Below are positions 51,703 through 60,683 of a DNA stretch of 64,000 bases, piece after piece. Source of the stretch: Alphaproteobacteria bacterium (GTDB lineage Bacteria > Pseudomonadota > Alphaproteobacteria > Micavibrionales > Micavibrionaceae); the NCBI GenBank assembly GCA_030424975.1, contig JAUHVY010000001.1, positions 617,093-681,092 on the forward strand. Reading direction: 5' to 3'. Made by a program: the position numbers and the translations under genes. Each line of letters begins with the position of its first letter. The stretch's first letter is position 1. Under the pieces are notes generated by a model. It saw only the letters and a program-made list of their open reading frames with translations. It made no database searches and was not told where the DNA came from.

Positions 51703-52110
51703 TTATGCAGCGTCCTTTTTGTTTTGTACGAATTGTGCAATGTCAGGCTTGAAATAATTCGGCCCTTTCATAACTTTACCATCTTCTTCGCGGTATATAG
51801 GCTTTCCGTCTTCACCGAGCTTGCTCATATTTGAGCGATGAACCTCATCAAATGCGGCTTCTTTGACATCTTGCAAACCAAACGACAAAAAAGCGCCGTC
51901 CAGAACGTATTGAAGGTCAATAAGCGCATCAAGTGTTTCTACGATATCACCATTCTCAAGTGCTTCTTTTAGCTCTTCCAGCTCTTCGGCAAGTAAGTTT
52001 ATGCGTAAAGTATTGGTTTTCTGATCTTTAATATGAGGTGCACTTGATACAGGTAGGCCATAAGTGCTGTGAAATTCTTCAACTTGATCTAATGTTGTTT
52101 TTTTACTCAT
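51703..52110 (-). CDS. MazG-like / PRA-PH-like NTP pyrophosphohydrolase
   Basis: Probable all-alpha nucleotide pyrophosphohydrolase of the MazG / phosphoribosyl-ATP pyrophosphohydrolase superfamily. It has 135 residues. The metal motif is EExxE followed by DxxxD: Glu42, Glu43, Glu46 and Asp61, Asp65 in AEELEEL and LDALIDL. The C-terminal EVHRSNMSK (89-97) with [20 protein letters not shown] is typical of a stand-alone subgroup of these enzymes. The substrate is unknown; house-cleaning of non-canonical nucleotides is a guess. It sits inside the nuo run, overlapping nuoG by 4 bases and preceding nuoH by one base, so it is cotranscribed with complex I genes of which it is not a part. Confidence 0.85.
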   Translation of the reverse strand: MSKKTTLDQVEEFHSTYGLPVSSAPHIKDQKTNTLRINLLAEELEELKEALENGDIVETLDALIDLQYVLDGAFLSFGLQDVKEAAFDEVHRSNMSKLGEDGKPIYREEDGKVMKGPNYFKPDIAQFVQNKKDAA

Positions 52111-54173
52111 TCCGCAGCCTCTTGAACCGGTTCGTTATTTTGAAACTTTGCGACACATTCATGCATGGTTTTTGATGCACGACAAATCGGATCAGCAAGA
52201 TAGTAATTTTGTCTGTAGCCAGCAAAGCTGTCCTTCATCACTTTGCTCTTACTTGAATACTTGGCCCATTTAATAGCCGGTAACTCATTGAGTGATTTAA
52301 AGATCGGCCATTCTTTCTGAATACGTGCGCGTAGTTCAGACGCAGAGTTATATGTCAATGTTTTCTTGCCAAGATGTTCTGATAATGCACGAAGGATTGC
52401 CCAATCTTCTTTGGCTTCACCCGGCGGGGTAACTGCACGTTTTGCCATCTGTACGCGCCCTTCTGTGTTTACGTACAGGCCGTCTTTTTCGGTGAAAGCA
52501 GCAGATGGAAGTACAACATCTGCGCGCTCTGCACCGTTGTCACCATGGTGACCTTGATACACAACAAAAGTTTTCCAACCGACATTAACGCGTGCATTAA
52601 ATTCATCTGCACCAAGCAGGAATAAAGCCTTAATAGAACCGTCTTTTGTTCCGGACATAATTTCAGCAAACCCTTTTCCGCCCTGTTGCGGTAGGAAGTC
52701 AATTTCAATACCTCCAACGCGTGATGCAGCATTTTGCAGAACGTTATATCCATTCCAATCTTTTTTCACAATACCCAGGTCTTCGGCAGCTTTTTGTAGC
52801 ATCGCCTGTATTGCAAGCGAATCATCACGGCGGAACACGGACGACCCTACAATCATCATCGGGCGTTCTGATTTAACTTTTCCTGCATATTCTTTTACAA
52901 GCTTTTCGATGTCTTTCGGGCTATCGCCTAAATGAACATAAGGGTATGTGAGGTCAACTTCTTCACCAACAAGAGAGATCGGTATTTTCTTCTCAAGCCA
53001 GTTTTTACGAATGCGTGCATTAATAAGTGTTGCTTCGTATCGCGGGTTTACACCAACAAGCAAGATTGCATCTGCCTCATCAATGGCGGCAATCCCTGAG
53101 TTGAAAAGATAAGAGCTACGCTCTTTAACATCATATACTCCGCCATCTGTGCGACAATCAATGTTAGGTGAACCTAAGTTGGACATAAGATCTTTCATGG
53201 CCGTCATAGATTCTACATCAGCCATATTTCCTGCTAGAGCAGCGATCTCCTCACCTTTTAGGCCTGAAACCTTCTCTGAAATGAAGGCAAACGCCTCTTC
53301 CCAGCTTGCTTCACGAAGCTTTCCTGAGTCTTCATCGCGAATATACGGACGATCAATACGTTTGTGTGACAAACCGTCATAAGAAAAACGAGCGCGGTCA
53401 TCAATCCACTCTTCATTGATATCTTCATTAAGGCGCGGCAAAATACGCATGACTTCGCGACCTCGAGAATCAACACGAATATTACAACCGAGCGCATCAT
53501 GCACATCGATTGTTTCTGTCTTTTTAAGCTCCCAACTTCTGGCCTTATATTTATAAGGTTTCGATGTCAGGGCGCCCACCGGGCAGATATCAATAAGATT
53601 TCCTGAAAGCTCAGTGTTAACAACCTCATCAATAAATGTACCGATTTCTGCATCTTCACCACGGTTGAACTGGCCTAATACAGGGGTTCCTGCGATTTCT
53701 TCAGCAAAGCGCACGCAACGTGTACAGTTAATACAGCGCGTCATAACTGTTCCGACAAGCGGACCGAGGTCCTTATCTTTTACAGCGCGTTTTTCCTCGT
53801 GATAGCGTGAGCGGTCAAAACCATAAGCAACAGCTTGGTCCTGCAGGTCACATTCACCACCCTGATCACATATCGGACAATCTAACGGGTGGTTAATCAA
53901 AAGCATTTCCATCACGCCTTTGCGGGCCTTTTTAACCATTTCCGATTCGGTTTTGACTTTCATGCCCTCGCCACATGCCATTGCACATGAAGCAGCAGGC
54001 TTTGGTGGACCGCCCTCAATTTCAACGAGGCACATACGACAGTTTGCAGGAACGGAAAGTTTGTCGTGATAGCAAAAGCGCGGGATTTCAACACCAAGTT
54101 GCTCGGCAGCTTGCAAAATACTTGTGCCCGGTTCGACTTCAATTTCCATGTCATTGATGGTTAACTTTGGCAT
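52107..54173 (-). CDS. nuoG: NADH-quinone oxidoreductase subunit G
   Basis: Largest hydrophilic complex I subunit. It has 688 residues. The N-terminal ferredoxin domain binds [2Fe-2S] cluster N1b through Cys34, 45, 48 and a cysteine near 63-67. A [4Fe-4S] site N5 uses His95, Cys99, 102 and 108. Cluster N4 uses Cys147, 150, 153 and 197. A molybdopterin-oxidoreductase-like domain without cofactor follows. No extra N7 cysteine set is evident. It starts in a region divergent from purL, apart from nuoF, so it needs its own promoter. Confidence 0.97.
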   Translation of the reverse strand: MPKLTINDMEIEVEPGTSILQAAEQLGVEIPRFCYHDKLSVPANCRMCLVEIEGGPPKPAASCAMACGEGMKVKTESEMVKKARKGVMEMLLINHPLDCPICDQGGECDLQDQAVAYGFDRSRYHEEKRAVKDKDLGPLVGTVMTRCINCTRCVRFAEEIAGTPVLGQFNRGEDAEIGTFIDEVVNTELSGNLIDICPVGALTSKPYKYKARSWELKKTETIDVHDALGCNIRVDSRGREVMRILPRLNEDINEEWIDDRARFSYDGLSHKRIDRPYIRDEDSGKLREASWEEAFAFISEKVSGLKGEEIAALAGNMADVESMTAMKDLMSNLGSPNIDCRTDGGVYDVKERSSYLFNSGIAAIDEADAILLVGVNPRYEATLINARIRKNWLEKKIPISLVGEEVDLTYPYVHLGDSPKDIEKLVKEYAGKVKSERPMMIVGSSVFRRDDSLAIQAMLQKAAEDLGIVKKDWNGYNVLQNAASRVGGIEIDFLPQQGGKGFAEIMSGTKDGSIKALFLLGADEFNARVNVGWKTFVVYQGHHGDNGAERADVVLPSAAFTEKDGLYVNTEGRVQMAKRAVTPPGEAKEDWAILRALSEHLGKKTLTYNSASELRARIQKEWPIFKSLNELPAIKWAKYSSKSKVMKDSFAGYRQNYYLADPICRASKTMHECVAKFQNNEPVQEAAE

Positions 54174-54212
54174 TGCTTTTGTACTTTTTTCTATTTTCTT
54201 ACGTTATCTGGC

Positions 54213-54240
54213 TATTTCAAACAATTAGAGTATTGAAATA
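54213..54240. repeat. Inverted repeat in the nuoG/purL divergent region
   Basis: TATTTCAA (54213-54220) and TTGAAATA (54233-54240) are perfect 8-base arms with a 12-base spacer. The right arm contains the -35 box of the purL promoter; the left arm gives a TTGAAA in the nuoG direction. It may be an operator, or simply two opposed -35 boxes. Confidence 0.5.
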
Positions 54241-54261
54241 TATTACGGACTACTATTTAAT
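54233..54261 (+). promoter_or_regulatory. purL promoter
   Basis: TTGAAA (54233-54238, 5 of 6) and TTTAAT (54256-54261, 5 of 6) are separated by exactly 17 bases. The predicted transcript start is about 15 bases before the GTG and 33 bases before the alternative ATG of purL. Confidence 0.6.
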
Positions 54262-54282
54262 CTGCGCGTAACGGAAGATCAA

Positions 54283-57213
54283 GTGGACTTTGAAAATTAT
54301 ATGCCTACTCGAATAGAAATTCTAGCCCATAAAGACGATGGTCGGGCTAAATCAATTGAATCAATCCTTGAATCTATGGATGTAAACGCATCTGTTCAGG
54401 CGGTTGATGTGTATACGTCTGAAAATCCTGATGCGGCGAATGATGCGTTTGCGAAGGGGTTAGCCAACCCGGTGACGCAGCGTGTGAATGAAACGCCCGA
54501 GGATTTTACATGGGCGTTGGAGATCGGTTATCTGCCCGGGGTTACTGATAACATAGGGCATACAGCGACTGAGCTTTTGGCGCTGACCTCTAATGATAAC
54601 CTTAATGGCGGTGAGCCAGTATATTCTTCTCGCCTATACCTAATTAAGGCAAATACAGAAAAAGAGACGATTGAAAAGCTCTCTCGTGTGATTTCAAACA
54701 AACTGATTCAACGCATCACTATAAAAAGTCTTGATGAATATAAAAAAGACGGTGGTATGGATGTTGTTATCCCCAAAGTTAAGTTGGATAACAAAGGTGC
54801 CGTTGCTGATAAGGTAGACCTTAATATAAGTGATGATGAATTAACCGAGATCGGAACACGCGGAATTGCGAATCAAGATGGCTCGCGTCGTGGCCCGTTG
54901 GGCTTGTCCCTACATTATATGAAAGCCATTCAGGAGTATTTCAAAAAGGAAGGCCGTCCGGCAACCGATATTGAAATTGAGACATTGGCACAAACATGGT
55001 CAGAGCATTGTAAGCATACAATCTTTGCGTCACCGATCGATGATGTCGCAGACGGTCTTTATAAACATTATATCAAACGCGCGACAAAAGAGATCAGAGA
55101 AGAGCGCGGCGAAGATGATATTTGTGTGTCCGTTTTCTCTGATAATGCAGGCGGTATTATCTTTGATGAGGATCATTTGATTACGGATAAGGTTGAAACG
55201 CATAACTCCCCTTCTGCGCTTGATCCGTTTGGCGGTGCCATTACAGGTATTGTCGGTGTGAACCGTGACTGTATCGGTTTTGGCCAGGGCGCGAAGCCTG
55301 TTGTGAACCGCTATGGTTTTTGTCTGGCTGATCCGCGTAAAAAACCAAATTATTTCCGCGATAAAGATTGTACTGACGCGTTATTACCTCCGTCGAACAT
55401 TATGAATGGTGTTGTGGCCGGTGTTGAAGCTGGCGGTAATTGTTCAGGCATTCCGACGCCTTCGGGGTTTGTATATTTCGATGATCGTTTTGCAGGTAAG
55501 CCATTGGTGTTTGTAGGTACAATTGGCCTAATTCCTCGCATGATTAATGGAAATCCGGGGCACGAGAAAAAGGCAAGACCGGGGGATAAGATTGTTATGG
55601 CTGGCGGTCGTGTTGGTGCAGACGGTATTCACGGCGCGACATTTTCTTCTGTTGCGCTTGATGAAGGTTCGCCTGCTACGGCAGTGCAAATTGGTGACCC
55701 GATCACACAAAAGAAAATGTCTGATGCGATCATTAAGGAAATCAGGGATAAAGGCTGGTACAGCGCGATTACGGATAATGGTGCTGGCGGTTTGTCATCA
55801 TCCGTTGGTGAAATGGCTGAACAATCTGGTGGCTTCTTGCTTGAGCTTGATAAGGTTCCGCTGAAATATCCCGGCTTATCGCCGTGGGAAATTTGGATTT
55901 CCGAGAGCCAGGAACGCATGACAATGGCTGTGCCGCCTGAAAATACGGAAAAGCTTATCGAATTCTTTGCAAAACGCGGCGTAGAAGCGACAGTTGTCGG
56001 TACATATACTGATTCTGGTCGTGCACAAATTTCATGGCAAGATGATGTTATTATGGATCTTGAGATGGATTTCCTTCATGACGGAAATCCTGAAACGCCA
56101 TTGAAAACGACATTTACACGTGGCGGTCAGGCTGAGCCTGATTTTGCTGAGCCATTAAGCTATGAGCAAATATTGGTTGATATGATGGGGCGTTTGAATA
56201 TCTGCTCTAAGGAATTTATATCAACGCAATACGATCATAACGTACAGGGCTCTGCGGTTCTTGGTCCGTTGCAGGGTAAAGGCCGTGTTTATGCAGAAGC
56301 AAGTGTTTCCCGCCCTGTTTTATCTTCTGAAAAAGGGGTTGTTTTATCGCAAGGGCTGTTCCCACGTTACAGTGATATCGATACCGCGGCCATGGCTGCG
56401 GCTGGTCTTGATATGGCTGTTCGTAATGCCGTGGCGGCAGGTGTTGATTTCGCCCAACTTGCATTGCTCGATAATTTTTGTTGGTGTTCATCAGATGAAC
56501 CTGAGCGTTTAGGGCAACTTAAGCGCGCCGTTGAAACGATTTATGAAATGGCCGTTAAATATCAAACCCCGTTCATCTCGGGTAAGGATAGTATGTTTAA
56601 CGACTTCAAGGGATATGATGAGAACGGGAAAGCAATTAAGGTTTCTGCACCGCCTACTCTGCTTGTTTCCAGTATCGGCGTTATCCCACATGTAAACAGA
56701 TCTATTTCTATTGCGCCTAAGGCGGCAGGTGACTGTGTTTATGTTCTTGGTGCGACGAAAGATGAGCTTGGTGCTTCTGAATACTACGATCAGCTTGGCT
56801 ACGTAGGGAATAATGTCCCTGAAACGGATTTGCATCAGAATTTACGTTTGTATAAACTTTATGCACGTGCAAGCCGCGATCGCTTAATTGCATCGGCTAT
56901 GGCTGTGGGCTATGGCGGCCTTGGTGTTACTTTGGCGAAAAAAGCGATAGCGGGCCAGTTTGGTCTTGATATTGACTTATCGCATATTGATTTGCGCAAG
57001 GATAAGGCGTTGTTCTCTGAAAGTACCGGACGAATTGTTGTTACGGTTTCACCTCAGAACAAAAAGGCATTCGAGAAAAACTTTAAAGGTTTTGAAGACT
57101 GTCATTACATCGGTAGTGTCGCGCAGAGTGAAAATTTGTTTATTCGTGATTGTCTTAAAACTGATATTCGCGACCTTGAAGAGGCGTATAAAGCGCCGCT
57201 AAAAAACTTTTAA
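54283..57213 (+). CDS. purL: Phosphoribosylformylglycinamidine synthase, long-form PurL
   Basis: Uses ATP and ammonia from PurQ to convert FGAR to FGAM in purine synthesis. It has 976 residues from GTG 54283, with GGAAG 5 bases before it; ATG 54301 (MPTRIEILAHKDD) is the alternative. The first 170 residues resemble fused PurS-like modules, followed by a linker with TWSEHCKHTIF. Two AIRS-type catalytic halves follow, including KVETHNSPSALDPFGG and VEAGGNCSGIPTPSG. Alphaproteobacteria normally have a roughly 740-residue PurL with separate PurS and PurQ. This middle-length architecture is known to me from Geobacter-like bacteria. It lies on the plus strand between nuoF and nuoG. Confidence 0.93.
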   Translation: MDFENYMPTRIEILAHKDDGRAKSIESILESMDVNASVQAVDVYTSENPDAANDAFAKGLANPVTQRVNETPEDFTWALEIGYLPGVTDNIGHTATELLALTSNDNLNGGEPVYSSRLYLIKANTEKETIEKLSRVISNKLIQRITIKSLDEYKKDGGMDVVIPKVKLDNKGAVADKVDLNISDDELTEIGTRGIANQDGSRRGPLGLSLHYMKAIQEYFKKEGRPATDIEIETLAQTWSEHCKHTIFASPIDDVADGLYKHYIKRATKEIREERGEDDICVSVFSDNAGGIIFDEDHLITDKVETHNSPSALDPFGGAITGIVGVNRDCIGFGQGAKPVVNRYGFCLADPRKKPNYFRDKDCTDALLPPSNIMNGVVAGVEAGGNCSGIPTPSGFVYFDDRFAGKPLVFVGTIGLIPRMINGNPGHEKKARPGDKIVMAGGRVGADGIHGATFSSVALDEGSPATAVQIGDPITQKKMSDAIIKEIRDKGWYSAITDNGAGGLSSSVGEMAEQSGGFLLELDKVPLKYPGLSPWEIWISESQERMTMAVPPENTEKLIEFFAKRGVEATVVGTYTDSGRAQISWQDDVIMDLEMDFLHDGNPETPLKTTFTRGGQAEPDFAEPLSYEQILVDMMGRLNICSKEFISTQYDHNVQGSAVLGPLQGKGRVYAEASVSRPVLSSEKGVVLSQGLFPRYSDIDTAAMAAAGLDMAVRNAVAAGVDFAQLALLDNFCWCSSDEPERLGQLKRAVETIYEMAVKYQTPFISGKDSMFNDFKGYDENGKAIKVSAPPTLLVSSIGVIPHVNRSISIAPKAAGDCVYVLGATKDELGASEYYDQLGYVGNNVPETDLHQNLRLYKLYARASRDRLIASAMAVGYGGLGVTLAKKAIAGQFGLDIDLSHIDLRKDKALFSESTGRIVVTVSPQNKKAFEKNFKGFEDCHYIGSVAQSENLFIRDCLKTDIRDLEEAYKAPLKNF

Positions 57214-57225
57214 CAGGATAAGAAC

Positions 57226-58047
57226 ATGACAGCAAAAGTTATCGTCCTAAGTGGTTATGGCTTGAATTGTGAAGAGGAAACCCTTCACGCATTTAAATAT
57301 AGTGGTTTAAACGGCGACATCGTTCATATTAATGACTTGATTGATTCTCCGGAGATGTTGGATAATTACGATATCCTGGCCATTCCCGGTGGTTTTTCTT
57401 ATGGTGATGACACAGGGTCAGGCAATGCATTTGCACAAAAAATGAAATTGGCCTTGATGGATGATCTGAAAAAATTCGTTGAGCGCGACACACTAGTTAT
57501 CGGTATTTGTAATGGCTGTCAGATTCTGGTGAATTTGGGGCTGGTTCCTGCACTAAATGCATATGGCGAACGTGATGTTGCTGTTACGTACAATGCATCT
57601 GCTCGCTACCAATGCCGCTGGATTGATATTAAAATTGAACATGCAACTTCACCTTGGTTAAAGGATATTGAAACTCTACATATTCCCGTTGCGCATGGTG
57701 AAGGCCGTTTCATGATGGATGATAGCACGTTGGAAGATTTGAAATTTAATGGTCAAGTTGCTGCGCGTTACGTTAACGAAGGCGGTCATTACGCGGATAT
57801 GGCATTCCCTGCTAACCCGAACGGTTCAACATTTGATATTGCGGCGATGACTGATAAATCCGGTCGTGTGCTTGCTATTATGCCGCACCCGGAACGTGGC
57901 ATGTTTACATGGCAACGTGATGATTATGCAGAATTAAAAGATCAGGCACAGCGTGACGGTGTTGAATTATCAGATGATTCTGATGGTATTGTGATCTTTA
58001 AAAATGCAGCTGCATATTTTGAAATGAAAATGAAAAAAAGCGCTTAA
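57226..58047 (+). CDS. purQ: Phosphoribosylformylglycinamidine synthase glutaminase subunit PurQ (long form)
   Basis: Supplies ammonia from glutamine to PurL. It has 273 residues, longer than the roughly 225 of the common alphaproteobacterial PurQ. Class I amidotransferase triad: Cys95 in GICNGCQ, and His221 and Glu223 in MPHPERG. FSYGDDTGSGNAFAQ is the PurQ-type loop. It follows purL by 12 bases, so the two form an operon. Its 3' end converges on the ybjQ-like gene 8 bases away and overlaps that gene's terminator. Confidence 0.94.
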   Translation: MTAKVIVLSGYGLNCEEETLHAFKYSGLNGDIVHINDLIDSPEMLDNYDILAIPGGFSYGDDTGSGNAFAQKMKLALMDDLKKFVERDTLVIGICNGCQILVNLGLVPALNAYGERDVAVTYNASARYQCRWIDIKIEHATSPWLKDIETLHIPVAHGEGRFMMDDSTLEDLKFNGQVAARYVNEGGHYADMAFPANPNGSTFDIAAMTDKSGRVLAIMPHPERGMFTWQRDDYAELKDQAQRDGVELSDDSDGIVIFKNAAAYFEMKMKKSA

Positions 58048-58076
58048 GAGAAGATTTAATCTTCGATATGGCGCTT
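58033..58076 (-). terminator. Terminator at the end of the nuoA-F/ybjQ-like unit
   Basis: In the minus-strand transcript AAGCGC (58076-58071) pairs with GCGCTT (58043-58038), with an inner stem GAAGA/TCTTC, followed by U residues (58037-58033). The stem covers the stop codon of the ybjQ-like gene, and the U run comes from the last lysine codons of purQ on the other strand. Confidence 0.55.
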
Positions 58077-58409
58077 CGGCTCTTTTAGCTTAACAGCTGT
58101 ACCTGTTGCACATACCATCATCATACCGTTGCCTTGCCCTAATGTTTCAAAGTCTAATGAAATACCAACGACGGCATCTGCGCCAACTCGAAATGCATTT
58201 TCTTTGAGTTCTTTTAGGGCAATTTCACGTGTTTCACGCATGGTTTTTTCATAGGCTTTTGAACGACCGCCAACAATGTCGCGTACAGAAGCAAAAAGAT
58301 CTTTGAACAAATGCGCACCGACAATAGCATCACCTGTAACAACATCAATATATTCGGATATTTCTTTACCATCTACATTTTGTGTTGTTGTAATAATCAT
58401 GTCAGGCAC
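58056..58409 (-). CDS. YbjQ/UPF0145 family protein
   Basis: A 117-residue cytoplasmic protein of the YbjQ (UPF0145) family. MIITTTQNVDGKEISEYIDV at the start, VVTGDAIVGAHLFKD, then a helix with YEKTMRETREIALKELKENA and the core GADAVVGISLDFETLG are the family blocks. The fold is a small beta-rich pentamer in known structures; the function is not established. It starts 5 bases after the nuoF stop, so it is the last gene of the nuoABCDE-nuoF transcript. Confidence 0.88.
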   Translation of the reverse strand: MPDMIITTTQNVDGKEISEYIDVVTGDAIVGAHLFKDLFASVRDIVGGRSKAYEKTMRETREIALKELKENAFRVGADAVVGISLDFETLGQGNGMMMVCATGTAVKLKEPKRHIED

Positions 58410-58414
58410 TCCTT

Positions 58415-59695
58415 TTAAGCCGCATTTTGACGATATTCAAGGATCCGTTTTTCCATTTCAGGGCGGAAGTGACGAATAAGCCCTTGTACTGGCCATGCAG
58501 CAGCATCCCCAAGGGCGCAAATTGTATGACCTTCTATTTCTTTTGTGATTTCAAAGAGTTGGTCAATTTCTTCAACGGTTGCATTACCTTGCACCATGCG
58601 TTTCATCATACGCCAAACCCAACCCGTACCTTCACGGCAAGGTGTACATTGGCCGCAAGATTCGTGCATATAGAATTGAGATAAACGGCAAATAGCTTGA
58701 ATAACATCTGTTGATTTATCCATCACGATTACGCCCGCTGTCCCTAAACCTGATCCTGCCTCGCGCAGAGAATCAAAATCCATGTGAATTGTATCGCAAA
58801 CATTTTTCGGAAGCATTGGGGTCGACGAACCACCGGGAATTACTGCTAGTAAGTTATTCCAACCACCGCGTACGCCCCCACAATGTTTTTCAATTAATTC
58901 TTTAAGCGGAATGCCCATTTCTTCTTCGACGTTACATGGGTTTTCAACATGACCTGAAATACAGAATAACTTCGTTCCTGCGTTTTTCTCATCACGGCCG
59001 AGTTTAGCAAACCAGTTTGCACCACGGCGCATAATTGTTGGAACAACAGCAATTGTTTCAACGTTATTTACTGTTGTCGGGCATGAGTAGAGACCCGCCA
59101 TTGCCGGGAAAGGAGGCTTGTTCCGTGGCTGCCCTTTTTTCCCTTCGATAGATTCGATTAACGCTGTTTCTTCACCGCAAATATATGCACCTGCACCGCG
59201 GTGAACGATGACGTCAAAATCCCAACCTGAACCTGCAGCATTTTTACCAAGTAAGCCTGAATCATAGGCTTCGTTGATCGCTTTCCAAAGGCTTGAACTT
59301 TCATTGTAAAACTCGCCGCGAACATAAATATATGCGGCATGCGCGCCCATTGCGAATCCTGCAATTAATGCGCCTTCAATAAGTTTATGCGGTTCATTAC
59401 GAAGAATGTCACGGTCTTTACATGTTCCCGGTTCTGATTCATCGGCATTGATGACGAGGTAATGCGGACGCCCATCTGATTCTTTTGGCATAAATGACCA
59501 TTTTAAACCTGTTGGGAAACCTGCTCCGCCACGACCACGTAGGCCAGATGCTTTCATTTCTTCAATGATTGCTTCCCGACCTTTTTTGATGATGTCTGCT
59601 GTTTTGTCCCAGTCACCACGTTTTTTGGCATCTTTCAGAGAAAAACTCTCCCAGCCATACATATTGGTAAAAATTCTGTCTTTATCGTCAAGCAT
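58415..59695 (-). CDS. nuoF: NADH-quinone oxidoreductase subunit F
   Basis: NADH-binding subunit of complex I with FMN and the N3 cluster. It has 426 residues. [20 protein letters not shown] is the NADH/FMN glycine-rich region, and [20 protein letters not shown] the second FMN block. The [4Fe-4S] ligands are Cys347, 350, 353 and Cys393. It is separated from nuoE by a small membrane protein gene and from nuoG by purLQ. Confidence 0.97.
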   Translation of the reverse strand: MLDDKDRIFTNMYGWESFSLKDAKKRGDWDKTADIIKKGREAIIEEMKASGLRGRGGAGFPTGLKWSFMPKESDGRPHYLVINADESEPGTCKDRDILRNEPHKLIEGALIAGFAMGAHAAYIYVRGEFYNESSSLWKAINEAYDSGLLGKNAAGSGWDFDVIVHRGAGAYICGEETALIESIEGKKGQPRNKPPFPAMAGLYSCPTTVNNVETIAVVPTIMRRGANWFAKLGRDEKNAGTKLFCISGHVENPCNVEEEMGIPLKELIEKHCGGVRGGWNNLLAVIPGGSSTPMLPKNVCDTIHMDFDSLREAGSGLGTAGVIVMDKSTDVIQAICRLSQFYMHESCGQCTPCREGTGWVWRMMKRMVQGNATVEEIDQLFEITKEIEGHTICALGDAAAWPVQGLIRHFRPEMEKRILEYRQNAA

Positions 59696-59739
59696 GATAC
59701 TGTGTCCTAATGGTTCAAAACTTTGGCTTTTACGAGGTA

Positions 59740-60006
59740 TTACTTTTTCGCTATTGCTAACCGATATTCACCAAAGCCTACTGTCATAAGTCGTTTAATA
59801 ACTTTAACTGATACAAAAACACTCACAACGGCACCGGCTAATATAGATGGCACGGCTAATGCATCCTGATGAGTCCCGAAAATGTCACCGATAATGCCAA
59901 TTACAAAACCAATCAATATTCCCGTGAGAAGTCCTAGTAAAAATGTTCTCCAAGTTAATGCCCACCATATACTTAAGGCCAATAAATCTGATGGTACTTC
60001 ATTCAT
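59740..60006 (-). CDS. Small two-helix membrane protein between nuoE and nuoF
   Basis: I do not recognise the family. It has 88 residues. Two strongly hydrophobic segments (about 18-40, [20 protein letters not shown], glycine-rich; and about 50-68) are joined by a short loop with [11 protein letters not shown] basic C-terminus follows. It lies 1 base after the nuoE stop and 44 bases before nuoF, so it is surely cotranscribed with complex I. An assembly or accessory role is inference only. Confidence 0.7.
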   Translation of the reverse strand: MNEVPSDLLALSIWWALTWRTFLLGLLTGILIGFVIGIIGDIFGTHQDALAVPSILAGAVVSVFVSVKVIKRLMTVGFGEYRLAIAKK

Positions 60007-60007
60007 A

Positions 60008-60667
60008 TTAGATAACTTTTGCCTTTTTTGCTTCTTTTTTCAATGTTGTCGGCCCCGCCGCAGACATGGATGCCTTACGCCCTGTTTGAGAGCCAACAGA
60101 AGGTTTCATGTCCTCTGCGAGCGTTGAAAGTACTTGTTTCATATTTTCAGGCGTTAAATCTTCGTAGTAATCATCATTGATTTGAACCATTGGTGCATTC
60201 ACACATGCGCCCAAGCACTCAACTTCCATTATTGTAAACTTACCATCAGGTGTTGTCTCACCAAGGCCAACGCCTAAATGCTCTTTCGTTGCCTTTACGA
60301 TATCATCTGAACCGCAGAGCCAGCATGGTGTTGTCGTACATAGTTGCACCAGATATTGCCCGACAGGTGCGGTGTTATACATAGAGTAGAAAGTAGCAAC
60401 TTCATAAACCTTAACCTTATGCATACCCAACATCTCGGCGATATGATCCATCGCCGCACGCGGAATCCAACCACCATATGGCGGGTTTGCTTTTGCACCC
60501 TCTTGTGCGACTTGACGCTGTGCCAAATCAAGCAGGGGCATGACCGCAGATTGTTGACGCCCCTTTGGATACAGGTCAATTAATTCCTGCGCATGCTTTT
60601 TATAAGCTTTTGTAAACTCAAAGCTTTCCGGTTGGTAATCTGCATTTAAATCAAACGGCTTTTTCAT
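60008..60667 (-). CDS. nuoE: NADH-quinone oxidoreductase subunit E
   Basis: Thioredoxin-fold complex I subunit with the [2Fe-2S] cluster N1a. It has 219 residues. Ligands are Cys110, Cys115, Cys151 and Cys155 (CTTTPC and CLGAC). An N-terminal helical part (about 15-60) and a C-terminal basic tail (about 195-219, rich in Lys, Ala and Ser) lie on either side; the tail is longer than in many relatives. It follows nuoD by 16 bases. Confidence 0.96.
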   Translation of the reverse strand: MKKPFDLNADYQPESFEFTKAYKKHAQELIDLYPKGRQQSAVMPLLDLAQRQVAQEGAKANPPYGGWIPRAAMDHIAEMLGMHKVKVYEVATFYSMYNTAPVGQYLVQLCTTTPCWLCGSDDIVKATKEHLGVGLGETTPDGKFTIMEVECLGACVNAPMVQINDDYYEDLTPENMKQVLSTLAEDMKPSVGSQTGRKASMSAAGPTTLKKEAKKAKVI

Positions 60668-60683
60668 TCCAATTTATACCTTC

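Noticed and set aside
51346-51834. Plus-strand open frame of 162 codons opposite nuoH and the MazG-like gene
   Set aside because: It lies wholly opposite two convincing genes, spans their junction and has a composition typical of an antisense shadow.
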